Below, in pieces: positions 31,437 to 41,091 of a stretch of 64,000 nt of DNA. The number at the start of each line of letters is the position of its first letter. The first letter of the stretch is position 1. The translations under genes were made by a program, and so were the position numbers. The stretch is from NCBI GenBank assembly GCA_910575795.1, contig CAJTGE010000029.1, positions 1-64,000 of the forward strand, given 5' to 3'. The stretch is from Clostridiaceae bacterium (GTDB taxonomy: Bacteria > Bacillota > Clostridia > Lachnospirales > Lachnospiraceae). The notes beneath the pieces were generated by a model. The model saw only the letters and a program-made list of their open reading frames with translations, searched no databases and had not been told where the DNA came from.

Positions 31437-31486
31437 TAAAAAAAGCGGCGTTCCTATTCTCCCGTGTTGGGATAGAGAAACGCCGC
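31437..31486 (-). terminator. Rho-independent terminator
   Basis: GCGGCGTT and AACGCCGC enclose CTCCC...GGGATAGAG; a run of T follows on the minus strand. Confidence 0.7.
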
Positions 31487-31634
31487 GTATGCGTCGTATT
31501 CAGTTTTCATTTATTCTTTCTCAATGCTGTGTGCTGGTGGCTGGGCTGGCAGGGTTGGGGGGCGGCATATCAAGGCTCTTTCCCTCAAAAGTAGTAAATT
31601 GGTAGTAAATTCAGCTTGAAATCCTGCTTGTATG

Positions 31635-31656
31635 CCCGTAAATCAAGGCTTTTTTG
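31635..31656 (-). repeat. 22-bp sequence shared with element B (possible attachment core)
   Basis: Identical to 15601-15622 in inverted orientation. It marks the shift from island to chromosomal sequence, 58 bases before the MBL hydrolase stop. Confidence 0.6.
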
Positions 31657-31714
31657 AGATAATCAACCATTTTCGCTTAAAACATATCTTCCCGCCTTCT
31701 CCTGCCGTCTGTCA

Positions 31715-32527
31715 TCAAACTGCGATCTCCAGCCCCGTGTACAGCGGATGAACCACGTCTCCCAGCTCCTCCTTTAAAATCTCAAACTGATGTTCTCCCG
31801 TACAATGGCCTGTATAGACAACTTCAATTCCCGTCTCCCGGATCCGCCCGGCCAGCGCGCGGACCTCCTCGTCCGATGAACGGAACAGGTGAAGGCCGCC
31901 CACGATCCCGTATATATGCCGATCCGGCCATGTTTCTGCCGTCTCCCGGATAATATTGTCAGCCCCGCCGTGGGAACAACTGTTAAACACCATCATCCCC
32001 CGCTCCGTGTCCACCGCCAGGCTCTGTTCATGGGAAAATGAATCCGGCAGCCATGCAGAACCCTTTTTTATGTACATCCCGGCCTTTCTGCCAAGCGTCT
32101 CCAAATCCCGCGTCTTGTGCGGAACCAGCGTAACACCCGGGCACGCCTCAAAGTCGCCCTCCACATAGACAAGCCTGTCCTTAAATTTCTCCAGATATCC
32201 TTCTTTTATACCGATATAGCGGTAAACCTTCTCCTGCCTGCTGAAGCAGTTTTCCCCGGCGCCCTTCCTCAAATACATGGGGGCCGTCCTGTTTTTCTCA
32301 AAGAATGCCTCCATCCCGTCCGAATGATCATAATGGGCATGGGATAAAACGGCAAACTCCGCTTCCTCCAGATTAAGCCCCATCTGAGCCGCATTCTCCG
32401 CAAACCGCGCCGAAGCTCCGGTATCTAATAGGAATTTGCGGCCGTTATGCTCAATCCATACGGACAGCCCCCATTCGGGTATAAGGCCGCTTTGGGTGTT
32501 ATTGTCAATTAAAATTCTGGCTGTCAA
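31715..32527 (-). CDS. MBL-fold metallo-hydrolase
   Basis: A 270-residue enzyme with the metallo-beta-lactamase motif LSHAHYDHSDG (about residues 57-67) and later histidine ligands in NSCSHGGADN and YTGHCTGEHQ. It resembles the MJ0936/7,8-dihydropterin-methyl-aminobenzene phosphate synthase-like hydrolases. Substrate unknown. TTG 32527 is preferred as start because GGAGG lies nine bases before it; the frame opens at 32599. First chromosomal gene after the island. Confidence 0.8.
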   Translation of the reverse strand: MTARILIDNNTQSGLIPEWGLSVWIEHNGRKFLLDTGASARFAENAAQMGLNLEEAEFAVLSHAHYDHSDGMEAFFEKNRTAPMYLRKGAGENCFSRQEKVYRYIGIKEGYLEKFKDRLVYVEGDFEACPGVTLVPHKTRDLETLGRKAGMYIKKGSAWLPDSFSHEQSLAVDTERGMMVFNSCSHGGADNIIRETAETWPDRHIYGIVGGLHLFRSSDEEVRALAGRIRETGIEVVYTGHCTGEHQFEILKEELGDVVHPLYTGLEIAV

Positions 32528-32576
32528 TTGTATCCGCCTCCGTTTCTCCGTTTGATGTGATTTTTCTCCGGCTAAG

Positions 32577-32689
32577 GAACTGTTACGGCATACGGCCATT
32601 TAGAATCGCTTCGCGATGGGCCGTATGCCCGCAACCGCTACACTTTCGTACGGTCAGCACAGCAGGCGCAGACCTGTCTGAACTGTTAC
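32577..32689. repeat. Dispersed intergenic repeat, copy 1 (MITE-like)
   Basis: Bounded by GAACTGTTAC (32577-32586) and CTGTCTGAACTGTTAC (32674-32689). The inner hairpin is GGCATACGGCC...GGGCCGTATGCC around CGCTTCGCGA. The same unit stands inverted at 53531-53628. Confidence 0.75.
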
Positions 32690-32797
32690 TTCATTATACC
32701 ACCGCAGAACAAATAAAGAAACCGCCTCTTCCCTTTTTCTCATTTCTGAGGTAATATATTGTATAGCACATGATTTAGCAAAAGGAGGAACCCAAAG

Positions 32798-33850
32798 ATG
32801 AAAAAGCAATTAGTTTTTCCCGTCTGCACCGCCGTGATTGCCGCGGCGTTAGTTTCCGGCTGCGGGACGAAGGATGTCCTGAAAAGTATGCAGTCCACGG
32901 AAGCCGTTTCTGAGACATCCGAAAGCACGGAGCCGGAGGAGGAGACGCTGAGCGAGGATGAAGCGGAAGAAGCAGAGAGCGATCTGTATAATGCCTATAT
33001 TGATGTAAATAACGTCATGGTAGACCGCTTCAGCGATGTGATCGCAAGCTATTTCCGTTATGTCGATTTCGCGGAGGAATTTACCCCGCTCCAGGACGAT
33101 TACTGGTGCAACTCGATTACCAGCACCTTTTACGATCACATGGACGAGGCCAATGAACTGGCTCAGCAGAAGGCGGACAAGACGTCCCTGGACAATGCCT
33201 ATCTGGAGCTCTACCCGGTCATGCGGGATCTGGCCGAGGCGCTGGACGAGGTATATGATTATACGGATATGAAATCGTACTTAGACGACGACTATGCAAA
33301 GGGCAAAGAGCTGCACGCCAGGATCTGGAATGATTACGCATCCTATGAGACGCTGGCTGACACATTTATCAATGAGCTGTCCGTTGTGGCAGACCAGAAG
33401 CGCGATGAAAACCTGGAGCAGTTAAAGGCAGAGGGTTATGAGGCCACCTATGCGTTCACAAAGCTGATCACCACCGGCCAGGAGATCCAGACCGCAATCT
33501 ATGAACAGGAGATCGACGATTCCCAGCTCACAAGCCTGGACATCGAAGCGCTCCAGCCGCTCTATGATCAGTATGTGGAGGAGGTTCAGACCTGCTTAAA
33601 TTATCTGGCGGATTCAGACGCGATGGAGAAGGAGGGCTATCCCACCATGTCCGCTTACTACTCCTCGTTTGAGCGCAACATCCGCGAGTCCAAGACAGCG
33701 CTGACCGATCTGTTCCAGAGGGTCCGCGATCAGAAGGGACTGGAGAGCTATGAGCTTAATTCCGCCTTTGCGGCTGACGGCTCGATTGAAAATTTCTTTG
33801 ACACTCTGTCCAATATTATTGACGATTACAACCGTTTAATAAACTATTAA
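32798..33850 (+). CDS. DUF3829-like lipoprotein
   Basis: A 350-residue lipoprotein. Signal peptide with lipobox LVSGC (cysteine 22), a Glu/Ser-rich linker to residue 60, and a helical domain (DLYNAYIDVNNVMVDRFSDVIASYFRYV ... SIENFFDTLSNIIDDYNRLINY) like DUF3829/YiiG proteins. It is anchored on the outer face of the membrane. ATG follows AAGGAGG. No function known. A terminator follows at once. Confidence 0.75.
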   Translation: MKKQLVFPVCTAVIAAALVSGCGTKDVLKSMQSTEAVSETSESTEPEEETLSEDEAEEAESDLYNAYIDVNNVMVDRFSDVIASYFRYVDFAEEFTPLQDDYWCNSITSTFYDHMDEANELAQQKADKTSLDNAYLELYPVMRDLAEALDEVYDYTDMKSYLDDDYAKGKELHARIWNDYASYETLADTFINELSVVADQKRDENLEQLKAEGYEATYAFTKLITTGQEIQTAIYEQEIDDSQLTSLDIEALQPLYDQYVEEVQTCLNYLADSDAMEKEGYPTMSAYYSSFERNIRESKTALTDLFQRVRDQKGLESYELNSAFAADGSIENFFDTLSNIIDDYNRLINY

Positions 33851-33854
33851 TGCC

Positions 33855-33893
33855 AAAAAAGCGGCCCGGAAACGCGTATCCGGGCCGCTTTTT
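33855..33893 (+). terminator. Rho-independent terminator
   Basis: GCGGCCCGG and CCGGGCCGC with flanking A and T runs, 10 bases past the lipoprotein stop; symmetrical, so it can serve both strands. Confidence 0.85.
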
Positions 33894-33943
33894 ATCCTGC
33901 CAGGCCGGGAGCCTCCTTAGCCTGCCCCTCTGGCGCTGTCCGC

Positions 33944-35464
33944 TTATTTGATCTGAACCGCCTTTGTCTCTTTCCCTATCGTCAGCAGCAGCAGGACATG
34001 TTCCTCTGTATCCAGCAGGTCCTGGGAAACATGGAACACGATATAGCCGCTCTTTGTCTCCCCCGCTTCCAGGCTGGCCCCTGTCATATCCCCGCCGCCG
34101 AGCAGATCCACAGGGGTGTACTTATGCCCGCTGGAGGTTGCAAGCTCAACCAGCAGCTCATCGGACATGATAACCATTGGCAGGAAGCTCTCTTTTTCCG
34201 TTCCCTGATTGGCGACATCCACATCGACGCGGACAAACTCTTTCCCCTCATCCGCATCAAAATACATCGAACCGCTGGTGATCCGCCCCGTCGTTTCCGC
34301 CGTCTTTACCGTGATCGCCCAATTGCCGATCTCCACGCCGCTCCCCACAGGGCCCGCGCCGCTGTTTAAATAGCCTTTAAATTTCTCTCTGTTTTCCTCT
34401 TTCCTCTCCTCCGCTTTCTGCAGCGTGAGCCCTGACGCCATACTGCTTCCGGTCCGCTCTTCTAACACATCCCGGTTAATCACACCCGGCTCATGGGAAT
34501 AATCTCCCCAGGCGGGCAGGCGCTCTCCCGTCTCCCCTGCTTCCCAGTAGACTCTGGCCGTCTGCTCCCCGCCGGGATTTTCCGCATCGTCCTCAAACTC
34601 CAGGAAGAACCGGGAGGTAAGGCCGTTTGCCGTGATGGAAAAGCTGTCCTGCTCCGCGGCCGGCTCCCAGCCCTCTGCCTGGGCCAGGCGGTATACCTCC
34701 CCGAAATGCAGGCTGCCCATGGAGAGATACGGATACTCGGTTACGTCCTCCCCCGCCGTCAGCGTCATCCCTTCCTCGTCCGCATAAAAGGCCGTCACCG
34801 CATCCGGCGTCAGGTAATCAAGCGGATCGCCCAGATAATACTGGCAGATTTGGGACACATAGCCGCTCCCGATCCGCTCCTTTATCTGATCCGCGTCATT
34901 GATGTCCGTATGCCCAATCTGCCGGCTGTCCGGGATATGGATCACCTCCGGCTCATATCCCTTCATCTCAGGCCCTTTGATCTCTACGCGGATATCGGCG
35001 CAGTTCCATCCGTTATCAACGGTTCCGAGCGTAAACTTCGCCGGAAGCCCCGCCTCCTCATACGCCCCGGCGATCTTTGAAAGCGACTCGCCAAGCGCCT
35101 CCACCTCATCATACCTGTCTACAGATATCACAAACTCCTTATCCCCCTCGCCCGGTTCGAGGCGAAGCCCCAGCTTTTCCCCTTCGTATCGGACAAAGGC
35201 GGCAGGATATGTGTCGTCAAATCCTTTATTCGTGTACTCCTCCCCCGCCGGAAGCACCTTAAACGAGAGATCCGGCCTGTCCTTTGGCGATGCCTGATAG
35301 GAAACCACGCCCCCTTCGGAAACCTCCTCAATCACAAATTCCTGCTCATACAAGTTTTCCAGATACTCCTCTACCTCCGGATACGGAGATTTTTTCAATG
35401 CCCCGCAGCCGGACAGCATCGCCGCAGCCGCAGCCGGGAGCATGATGAGATAACTCCTTTTCAT
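33944..35464 (-). CDS. Lipoprotein with C-terminal DUF4352-like domain
   Basis: A 506-residue lipoprotein: lipobox MLSGC (C20), then a long region with no recognised family (SYQASPKDRPDLSFKVLPAGEEYTNKGFDD), and a C-terminal immunoglobulin-like domain (about 375-506; IGNWAITVKTAETTGRI, EGKEFVRVDVDVANQGTEKESF, GYIVFHVSQDLLDTEEHVLLL) resembling DUF4352. Exposed on the outer membrane face. Faces the DUF3829 gene. No function can be assigned. Confidence 0.7.
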   Translation of the reverse strand: MKRSYLIMLPAAAAAMLSGCGALKKSPYPEVEEYLENLYEQEFVIEEVSEGGVVSYQASPKDRPDLSFKVLPAGEEYTNKGFDDTYPAAFVRYEGEKLGLRLEPGEGDKEFVISVDRYDEVEALGESLSKIAGAYEEAGLPAKFTLGTVDNGWNCADIRVEIKGPEMKGYEPEVIHIPDSRQIGHTDINDADQIKERIGSGYVSQICQYYLGDPLDYLTPDAVTAFYADEEGMTLTAGEDVTEYPYLSMGSLHFGEVYRLAQAEGWEPAAEQDSFSITANGLTSRFFLEFEDDAENPGGEQTARVYWEAGETGERLPAWGDYSHEPGVINRDVLEERTGSSMASGLTLQKAEERKEENREKFKGYLNSGAGPVGSGVEIGNWAITVKTAETTGRITSGSMYFDADEGKEFVRVDVDVANQGTEKESFLPMVIMSDELLVELATSSGHKYTPVDLLGGGDMTGASLEAGETKSGYIVFHVSQDLLDTEEHVLLLLTIGKETKAVQIK

Positions 35465-35676
35465 CTTTTTTACCCCTTATTTCCTTTTTCTGTTTTATTC
35501 CGCAATACCGCCGCTCCTGTCCGCGGAGGATTGTTTATCGATTGCAATCCATGGCCTTTTGCAGGCATTCGGACGATACAATCATTATTTTACATGGTTC
35601 CGGCTTTCAAGGCAAGCGTTTTGGGGGGAAATTCTATGCCGTTTCTGAGTGGAAATGATGTTTCTTTGAGGGCGTT
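35465..35676. other. Short intergenic stretch
   Basis: Promoter side of the lipoprotein and 3' side of the ATPase gene. I see no gene, repeat or terminator of note. Confidence 0.4.
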
Positions 35677-37239
35677 CTATCTGCTGGGAAATGAATACCG
35701 TTCTGTCTTACACCGATGGCGCTTTTCCTTATCATAGCTTATCCCAACAAGGAGAGCTTTCCCGTAAGGCTGCGCGCGCTGCAGATAATTTTTGGCTTTT
35801 ATCTGCTGCAGGGCCTCCTCCGGAGTTTTTCCGGCTTTTAATTCCAGTATAATGGGCGGGTATCCTGGTTTTTTCGGCAGAAACAGGTAATCACAGTAAC
35901 CCTTTCCGCTTTTTTCCTCGCGCAATATGCTGTAGAATCGTCTGGCATATAAATAGCATAATGTAATCACACAGGACAGGGAATTCTCATCGCTGTACAT
36001 CAGAAAAGGGATTTCCATGTCATGCGCCTGCTCCAGGAGTTGTGCGACGCGCGATTCATTACATTCAAGGGTGGCCTCCAGCATCTCCTTTGAACAGGTG
36101 ACAATTGTTTTGACTTCTCCCATGCTGTCGCGGGATAAAACCTTCTGATACTTTTCCATCAGTTCATGATTCGGAATGGTGAGTTTCCCATCATAATATG
36201 ACAGGAACCCATATACCACCATGGCGGAAAGGATCTCGTCCCTTGTATCAAGCCGGAGTTCCGCAGCGCTGTAGCCTTCCAGTTCTGTCTCCACCGGGAT
36301 TCCGGCTACCATTTTTACAATGTCCTCCCGTACTTCACTGACATTATGTTCGATGCAGTCCGCAATTTCATTCATCGGCCCTGTTTCTGTCCAGTAGTTG
36401 AGGCAAACCCCATCGCTTAAAGCAGAATTGACGGAACGGGGATTAAACAGGCTCCGGCCGCTGCTCATCCGATAGCCGTCATACCAGTATTTCAGCTCTT
36501 CATAGCTGATATCCTGGCGGCTGACACATAAACTCCTTACCTCCTCCTCGGTAAGGCCGAAAAAGGGTTCAAATTTATGATCGTTCATAAAATTATATTC
36601 GCGGAACATGTTCAGTTCCGAGCCACTGGAATATTTGGCTATGGGCAGGACGCCTGTCATATAAGCCAGTTCCACGTATGGCTGATCCTTAAGAAGGTTT
36701 TTTAAAAACCGGAGATATTCGCTTTTGTCTCCAGATGTCATAAAATCCATGTAAAAAATGGAATCCCATTCATCCAGAATAAAAATAAACGACGAACTGG
36801 TAGCCAGCAGCAGATCATTCAAACTGTCATATCCGTCTTTATCCACTTCCGGAAAGGCGGCGTATAAATCCCCGTACATCTTTTTTCGTATACTTTTAAT
36901 ATAATCCTGATAGGATTCACAAACATCTGGCATCTGACTGAAATCAATATATATTACATTATACTGATTTAAATGTTTTTCATATAAATTTGACTGTGAA
37001 GCCTGCAAATTTTTGAATATATCATGGCTGTTATATCCTTTTGTATAATATGCCCCCAGCATATTGGCATTCACCGTCTTGCCGAACCGACGGGGCCGTG
37101 TGATACAGATATATTTTCTGGCAGCATTGTTTATACACTTTGATATGCTGTCGATCATCAGACTTTTGTCTACATAAAGTTCGTCATTCAGGGTCTGCCG
37201 AAACAGGAGCAGCGGACGGTTTGTATTCAGGTAATTCAA
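35677..37239 (-). CDS. AAA-ATPase-like / PD-(D/E)XK nuclease-like protein
   Basis: A 520-residue member of the family with an AAA-ATPase-like N-terminus (YICITRPRRFGKTVNANMLGAYY, near residues 42-64, the family's P-loop variant) and a nuclease-like C-terminus (CDYLFLPKKPGYPPIILELKAGKTPEEALQQIKAKNYLQRA, with the D..ELK pattern). Copies multiply in gut bacteria and may be selfish or defence-related; the role is unknown. The TTG at 37239 follows GGGGAGG; the frame extends 65 codons further upstream without family sequence. Confidence 0.8.
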   Translation of the reverse strand: MNYLNTNRPLLLFRQTLNDELYVDKSLMIDSISKCINNAARKYICITRPRRFGKTVNANMLGAYYTKGYNSHDIFKNLQASQSNLYEKHLNQYNVIYIDFSQMPDVCESYQDYIKSIRKKMYGDLYAAFPEVDKDGYDSLNDLLLATSSSFIFILDEWDSIFYMDFMTSGDKSEYLRFLKNLLKDQPYVELAYMTGVLPIAKYSSGSELNMFREYNFMNDHKFEPFFGLTEEEVRSLCVSRQDISYEELKYWYDGYRMSSGRSLFNPRSVNSALSDGVCLNYWTETGPMNEIADCIEHNVSEVREDIVKMVAGIPVETELEGYSAAELRLDTRDEILSAMVVYGFLSYYDGKLTIPNHELMEKYQKVLSRDSMGEVKTIVTCSKEMLEATLECNESRVAQLLEQAHDMEIPFLMYSDENSLSCVITLCYLYARRFYSILREEKSGKGYCDYLFLPKKPGYPPIILELKAGKTPEEALQQIKAKNYLQRAQPYGKALLVGISYDKEKRHRCKTERYSFPSR

Positions 37240-37462
37240 ACTATACCTCCCCTCTGAAACTGAGTCTCCAGATACATCTTTATACTGAAAGTATAGCTGA
37301 TTTCCCGTCAATATACAATATTTTCCCAAATAAAACACGCGGCTCCAGCTCCCCCGTATCCGAGTAGTACATAAGCAGGGTAAGGCCGTTAAAAGTAAGG
37401 TATATAAGGAATAGAAGGCCGCCATTGGATACAAACGCTTCCAATGGCGGTCTTTGCCGGCG

Positions 37463-38755
37463 CTATTCCCGGATATCCTTAATTACCTCTATCCCCTTCT
37501 GGAGCTGATTGTCCAGCTCCTGCGGGAGCACAGCCATCCGTCTCGCCTCGTCGCCGAGCTCCACCTCCACATCCGGCGATATGCCTTTGCCGTGGATATC
37601 CAGTCCGCCCGGCGTATAGTAGTGGCTGGTGGTCAGCTTGACTGCGCTTCCGTCCGAAAGCGGGATCAGGCTCTGGACAATGCCCTTTCCGAAGGTCTGC
37701 GTGCCCACAACCGTCGCCGCATCGTAATCCTTCAGCGCCCCGGTTAATACCTCCGACGCGCTCGCGGAGTTTTCATTGACCAGCACGACCATGGGGATAT
37801 CAAGGCTGTGGCCGTCCTCCGCCTTGTAAATCTCTTCATTTCCATATTTATCCGATATGGTGAGAATGCGGCCGCCGTCCCCTATGAGATAGTCTGCCAT
37901 GGAGACCACGGTATTGAGCTCTCCGCCCGGGTTATCGCGCAGATCAATGATTAAGCGCTCCATCCCCTGTCCCCGTAAATCCTCGATCTTATCCTTAAAC
38001 TGCTTTGCCGTCACCTCGTCAAATTCGATCACGGATACATAGCCGATGCCATCCTCCAGCATCTTTCCCGACACGGTCTGGACATCGATAAAGCGCCTTG
38101 TGACCGTCAGATCCACATATTCCCCGGTATCCTCACGGTACACGGTGATCGCGACCTGGCTGCCCTCCTCGCCTTTTACATAGTTATTTACGAGCAGTGT
38201 CAGATCCACGCCCGCCATCAGCTCCCCGTCCACCTTATAGATCACATCGCCCGGCAGGATTCCCGCCTCTTCGGCAGGACTGCCCTCGAACACACGGACA
38301 ATGGTGGAGATCTGCGTGCGGACATCCTGGGAAACCATGGCCCCAATCCCGCAGTACGTGCCTTTCGTCTCATCCATAAAGCTCGCCAGCTCTTCCGGCG
38401 TGTAATATGCCGCGTAGGGGTCGTTTAAGCCATAGATAAAGCCCTGGTAAACCCCTGCCTCCCCCTTATCCGGTTCGATCTGATCCTCAAACAGGTATAA
38501 CTCGTCAACCAGATCCTCGATCTGCGAAAGCTTCTCGCTGATGCGCTCCAAGTCGAGCTCCCCGCTTCCTTCGCCCGCCGGGGACGCATTTCTGCCGGCT
38601 TCCTCTCTCCCGGGCCCGGCGCCCGCCTGATTGCCCATGACGTCCTGCCCGAACATATAGATAGCAGTCGATGCGCCCACTGTCACAAAACAGGTGAACG
38701 CGGTCACCAGCACGCCGACCATCACGCCCTTCCAGAATTTATTTCTATTGTCCAT
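37463..38755 (-). CDS. S41-family carboxy-terminal processing peptidase
   Basis: A 430-residue secreted or membrane-anchored protease. One N-terminal membrane segment (about 10-30), a PDZ domain (about 150-220; AEEAGILPGDVIYKVDG), and the S41 catalytic domain with Ser in NENSASASEVLTGAL (near 330) and Lys in TFGKGIVQS (near 355). It resembles CtpA/CtpB. It follows ftsE, ftsX and an M23 peptidase on the same strand, the usual Firmicutes order, and could trim wall hydrolases or sporulation proteins. Confidence 0.9.
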   Translation of the reverse strand: MDNRNKFWKGVMVGVLVTAFTCFVTVGASTAIYMFGQDVMGNQAGAGPGREEAGRNASPAGEGSGELDLERISEKLSQIEDLVDELYLFEDQIEPDKGEAGVYQGFIYGLNDPYAAYYTPEELASFMDETKGTYCGIGAMVSQDVRTQISTIVRVFEGSPAEEAGILPGDVIYKVDGELMAGVDLTLLVNNYVKGEEGSQVAITVYREDTGEYVDLTVTRRFIDVQTVSGKMLEDGIGYVSVIEFDEVTAKQFKDKIEDLRGQGMERLIIDLRDNPGGELNTVVSMADYLIGDGGRILTISDKYGNEEIYKAEDGHSLDIPMVVLVNENSASASEVLTGALKDYDAATVVGTQTFGKGIVQSLIPLSDGSAVKLTTSHYYTPGGLDIHGKGISPDVEVELGDEARRMAVLPQELDNQLQKGIEVIKDIRE

Positions 38756-38871
38756 TTTATCTGCCTCCTGCTTCCTTCGGATCGCCGCGGTTTACCGTCA
38801 TCCGGCTCCATACCGCTGTTTCTGCGGGCCCCGGCGCATCATTGCGTCCATTCACCGCGCCCCTGCGCCGG

Positions 38872-40077
38872 CTACGGGCTCACATACTGCGACGGGTTCA
38901 CATACACTCCGTTTAAACGGACTCCGAAATGGAGATGCGGCCCCGTCGAATAGCCGGTCGAACCGACCTTTGCGATCACCTGTCCCTGGCTGACCGTATC
39001 CCCGGCCGAAACGAGTAACTGCGAACAATGCATATACACCGTGGATACGCCGCCCCCATGATTCACCATAATATAATTTCCAGCAGAATAGCTGTATGTA
39101 GCGATCGTCACCGTCCCCGCCGCCGCCGCGACGATATTGGAACCCGTGGACGCGCCGATGTCAATGCCCTTGTGGTTCGTGGACGCGCCCGCTGTCGGAG
39201 ACTCCCGGTCGCCGAAACGGGAGGTGACGCGCCCGCTGGCAGGGCACGGCCATATAAACTTAATATTCCCAATACTGACCGTATTATACGTTTTTCCCGC
39301 TGCCTCGGCCCGTTTCCTGGCTTCCTCCTCCTGACGCTTTAGCTCCGCCTCGATCTGCGCGATCTTATCCTCCTGGGCCTTGATGTCCCTCTCATACGCC
39401 TCAAGCTGCGCGGTCCGCTCCCCGATCTGGGCGGCGTACTTCTGAAGCTCTGCCGTCTTTTCGCCTACCAGCGTCTCCACTGACTCCTGTTTAGCCATGG
39501 TCTGCTCCTCAAGGAGCAGAAGCTCCTCCCGCTCCCGCTCAAGCGCCGCCTTATCCTCCGCAATGCCGTTTTTGACCGCAATATACTGATCCAGCATCTT
39601 CCTGTCATACTCCGAGATCTTGGAAATGTACTCCGCCCGGTTCAAAAGCTCCGACATGGATTTTGATGTAAGCAGGAGATCCCAGAAGCTCTCATCGCCC
39701 CGCTCGTACATGTATTTAATCCGCAGCTTCATGGACGCGTACTGCTCCCGCTCCGTCTCCTGCGCGGCGGCAAGCTGAACGGAAGCCGCCTCGATCGTCT
39801 GCTCCTTGTCCGCCACCTCGCCCTCCAGCCGGTCAAGCTCCGTGTGCAGCGCGTCAAGCTGGCGGTCCAGCTCGCGGACATAGCTCTCCGTATCCTGTTT
39901 TAAGCCCTCCAGCTCCCGGATCGCCTGCTCGGTCCGCTTCTTCTCCTCCTCAAGGGAATCGATCTTTCCCTTGGCATTGTCCACATCCTGCTTTGTGGCC
40001 CCGTATACCGGAGGCCCGGCCAGACAGGCGATAAGAGCTATCAAGAATAACCGTTTTCCGGCCGTATGTTTGATCAT
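38872..40077 (-). CDS. M23 peptidase with coiled-coil (EnvC/PcsB-like)
   Basis: A 401-residue secreted protein. Signal peptide (about 1-27), a long coiled coil (28-245) and a C-terminal M23 (LytM) domain with zinc ligands in NHKGIDIGAS (H and D near 300) and GPHLHFGV (near 380). Both histidine motifs are intact, so it is likely an active endopeptidase. The coiled coil is the part through which FtsEX activates EnvC- and PcsB-type enzymes. It lies just downstream of ftsX. Confidence 0.9.
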   Translation of the reverse strand: MIKHTAGKRLFLIALIACLAGPPVYGATKQDVDNAKGKIDSLEEEKKRTEQAIRELEGLKQDTESYVRELDRQLDALHTELDRLEGEVADKEQTIEAASVQLAAAQETEREQYASMKLRIKYMYERGDESFWDLLLTSKSMSELLNRAEYISKISEYDRKMLDQYIAVKNGIAEDKAALEREREELLLLEEQTMAKQESVETLVGEKTAELQKYAAQIGERTAQLEAYERDIKAQEDKIAQIEAELKRQEEEARKRAEAAGKTYNTVSIGNIKFIWPCPASGRVTSRFGDRESPTAGASTNHKGIDIGASTGSNIVAAAAGTVTIATYSYSAGNYIMVNHGGGVSTVYMHCSQLLVSAGDTVSQGQVIAKVGSTGYSTGPHLHFGVRLNGVYVNPSQYVSP

Positions 40078-40182
40078 GATTTTTCATCCTTAAAGAATTC
40101 TTTAAATATACCTGAAACGCGTTTTAAACACGCTCCGGCCCGCCTGTGCCTTGTAACCGTTCAGATACCCCTGAAACTGTCA

Positions 40183-41091
40183 CTACACCTTTAACTGCCT
40201 GCGTATTGTAAAAAAGCTTCCGACAAAGCCAATCCCCAGCCCCAGAGCTCCGGCCACGGCCGCCATATAGGGAAAAAGGCGCTCGATCGGAATAAATGCC
40301 AATATGTTCGACAGAATCTGAAATTTCTCTGTCATATACTCCGCCATGCGCCGGTACAGGAAATAGCTCCCGGCCAGGGGAATCGCCGCTCCCACGCAGC
40401 CGATCATCATGCCCTCAAACACAAAGGGCGCGCGGATCATAAAGTTCGTGGCGCCGATCAGGCGCATGATCCGGTTCTCCTCCCGGCGGGAGGCCGCGGC
40501 CCTGGAGATCGTATTGCTGATCAGAAATACGGCTACTGCCAGAAGGATCCCGATCACCGCCGCGGAAATCAGGCCCACCATGCGCCCAAAGCTCATAAAG
40601 CCCGAAGCGGCGGCGTTGGAGTAATTGATCTGGCGGACGCCCGAAACGGCCCTCAGATGCCCTACTACCTCCTCCTGCTGGCTGATATCCTCCAGATAGA
40701 GCTCTATGGAAGCAGATCCGGCCAGGGGATTGTCATCTGCAAAGCCCTCTGCCAGCTCCTCCACGCCCTCAAAATATTCTTTTTGAAATTGTTCCCACGC
40801 CTTCGCGGCGGAAACATACTCCACCTTCGCGATTCCCTGCCTGCCCTCCAGCGCCTCTTTTACCTTGAGAATCTCCGCCTCCGGCAGGGCTTCCTCAAAA
40901 AATACCGTGATCCCCACCGTCGCCTGCGCCCGCTTTACCATATACTGCACATTGGCCGCCAGGGCGAACAGCAGGCAGAACAGAAAAATACAGGCCGAAA
41001 TAATGGCCGTTGACGCCAGGGAAAACCAGATATTGCGCCCTATATTCTTTACGCCCTCTTTCAGGCAGTACAAAAACCTGCTAATACCCAT
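40183..41091 (-). CDS. ftsX: Cell division protein FtsX
   Basis: A 302-residue membrane protein with four segments: one at 20-43, an extracellular loop (about 44-160), then three at the C-terminus (VGLISAAVIGILLAVAVFLIS, FEGMMIGCVGAAIPLAG, MAAVAGALGLGIGFVGSFF). With FtsE it forms an ABC-type complex that passes ATP energy to an outside wall hydrolase, probably the M23 enzyme next door. ATG 41091 is used; it overlaps ftsE by 11 bases. Confidence 0.93.
   Translation of the reverse strand: MGISRFLYCLKEGVKNIGRNIWFSLASTAIISACIFLFCLLFALAANVQYMVKRAQATVGITVFFEEALPEAEILKVKEALEGRQGIAKVEYVSAAKAWEQFQKEYFEGVEELAEGFADDNPLAGSASIELYLEDISQQEEVVGHLRAVSGVRQINYSNAAASGFMSFGRMVGLISAAVIGILLAVAVFLISNTISRAAASRREENRIMRLIGATNFMIRAPFVFEGMMIGCVGAAIPLAGSYFLYRRMAEYMTEKFQILSNILAFIPIERLFPYMAAVAGALGLGIGFVGSFFTIRRQLKV

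Larger units (their letters stand above)
1..31656. mobile_element. Composite integrative conjugative island (Tn1549/CTn-like backbone with nested elements)
   Basis: The stretch carries conjugation, mobilization and anti-restriction genes and then gives way to ordinary chromosomal genes from 31,715. The backbone gene set (PcfB, VirD4, Maff2, TrbL-like, PrgI, VirB4, NlpC/P60, DUF4315, DUF4366, MobC, relaxase) is that of Tn1549-like Firmicutes ICEs. The left end lies outside the window and no tyrosine integrase is present. The right limit is set at a sequence at 31635-31656 that recurs inside element B; this limit is inferred and may be off by some hundred bases. Module C (28.6-31.6 kb) may be a separate element. 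Confidence 0.7.
31245..31656. other. Non-coding right flank of the island
   Basis: No gene seen. It holds a structured AAAACCGGGACGCGG...CCCCGG segment (31247-31290), GTTACGCA repeats, a strong hairpin at 31437-31486, the AATTTACTACC-type double repeat (about 31590-31612), and two AATCAAGGCT motifs, the second within the 22-bp repeat at 31635-31656. Confidence 0.5.

Noticed and set aside
35677..37239. The AAA-ATPase/PD-(D/E)XK protein as part of a defence island
   Set aside because: It stands alone among housekeeping genes, and the family is widespread without proven defence activity.
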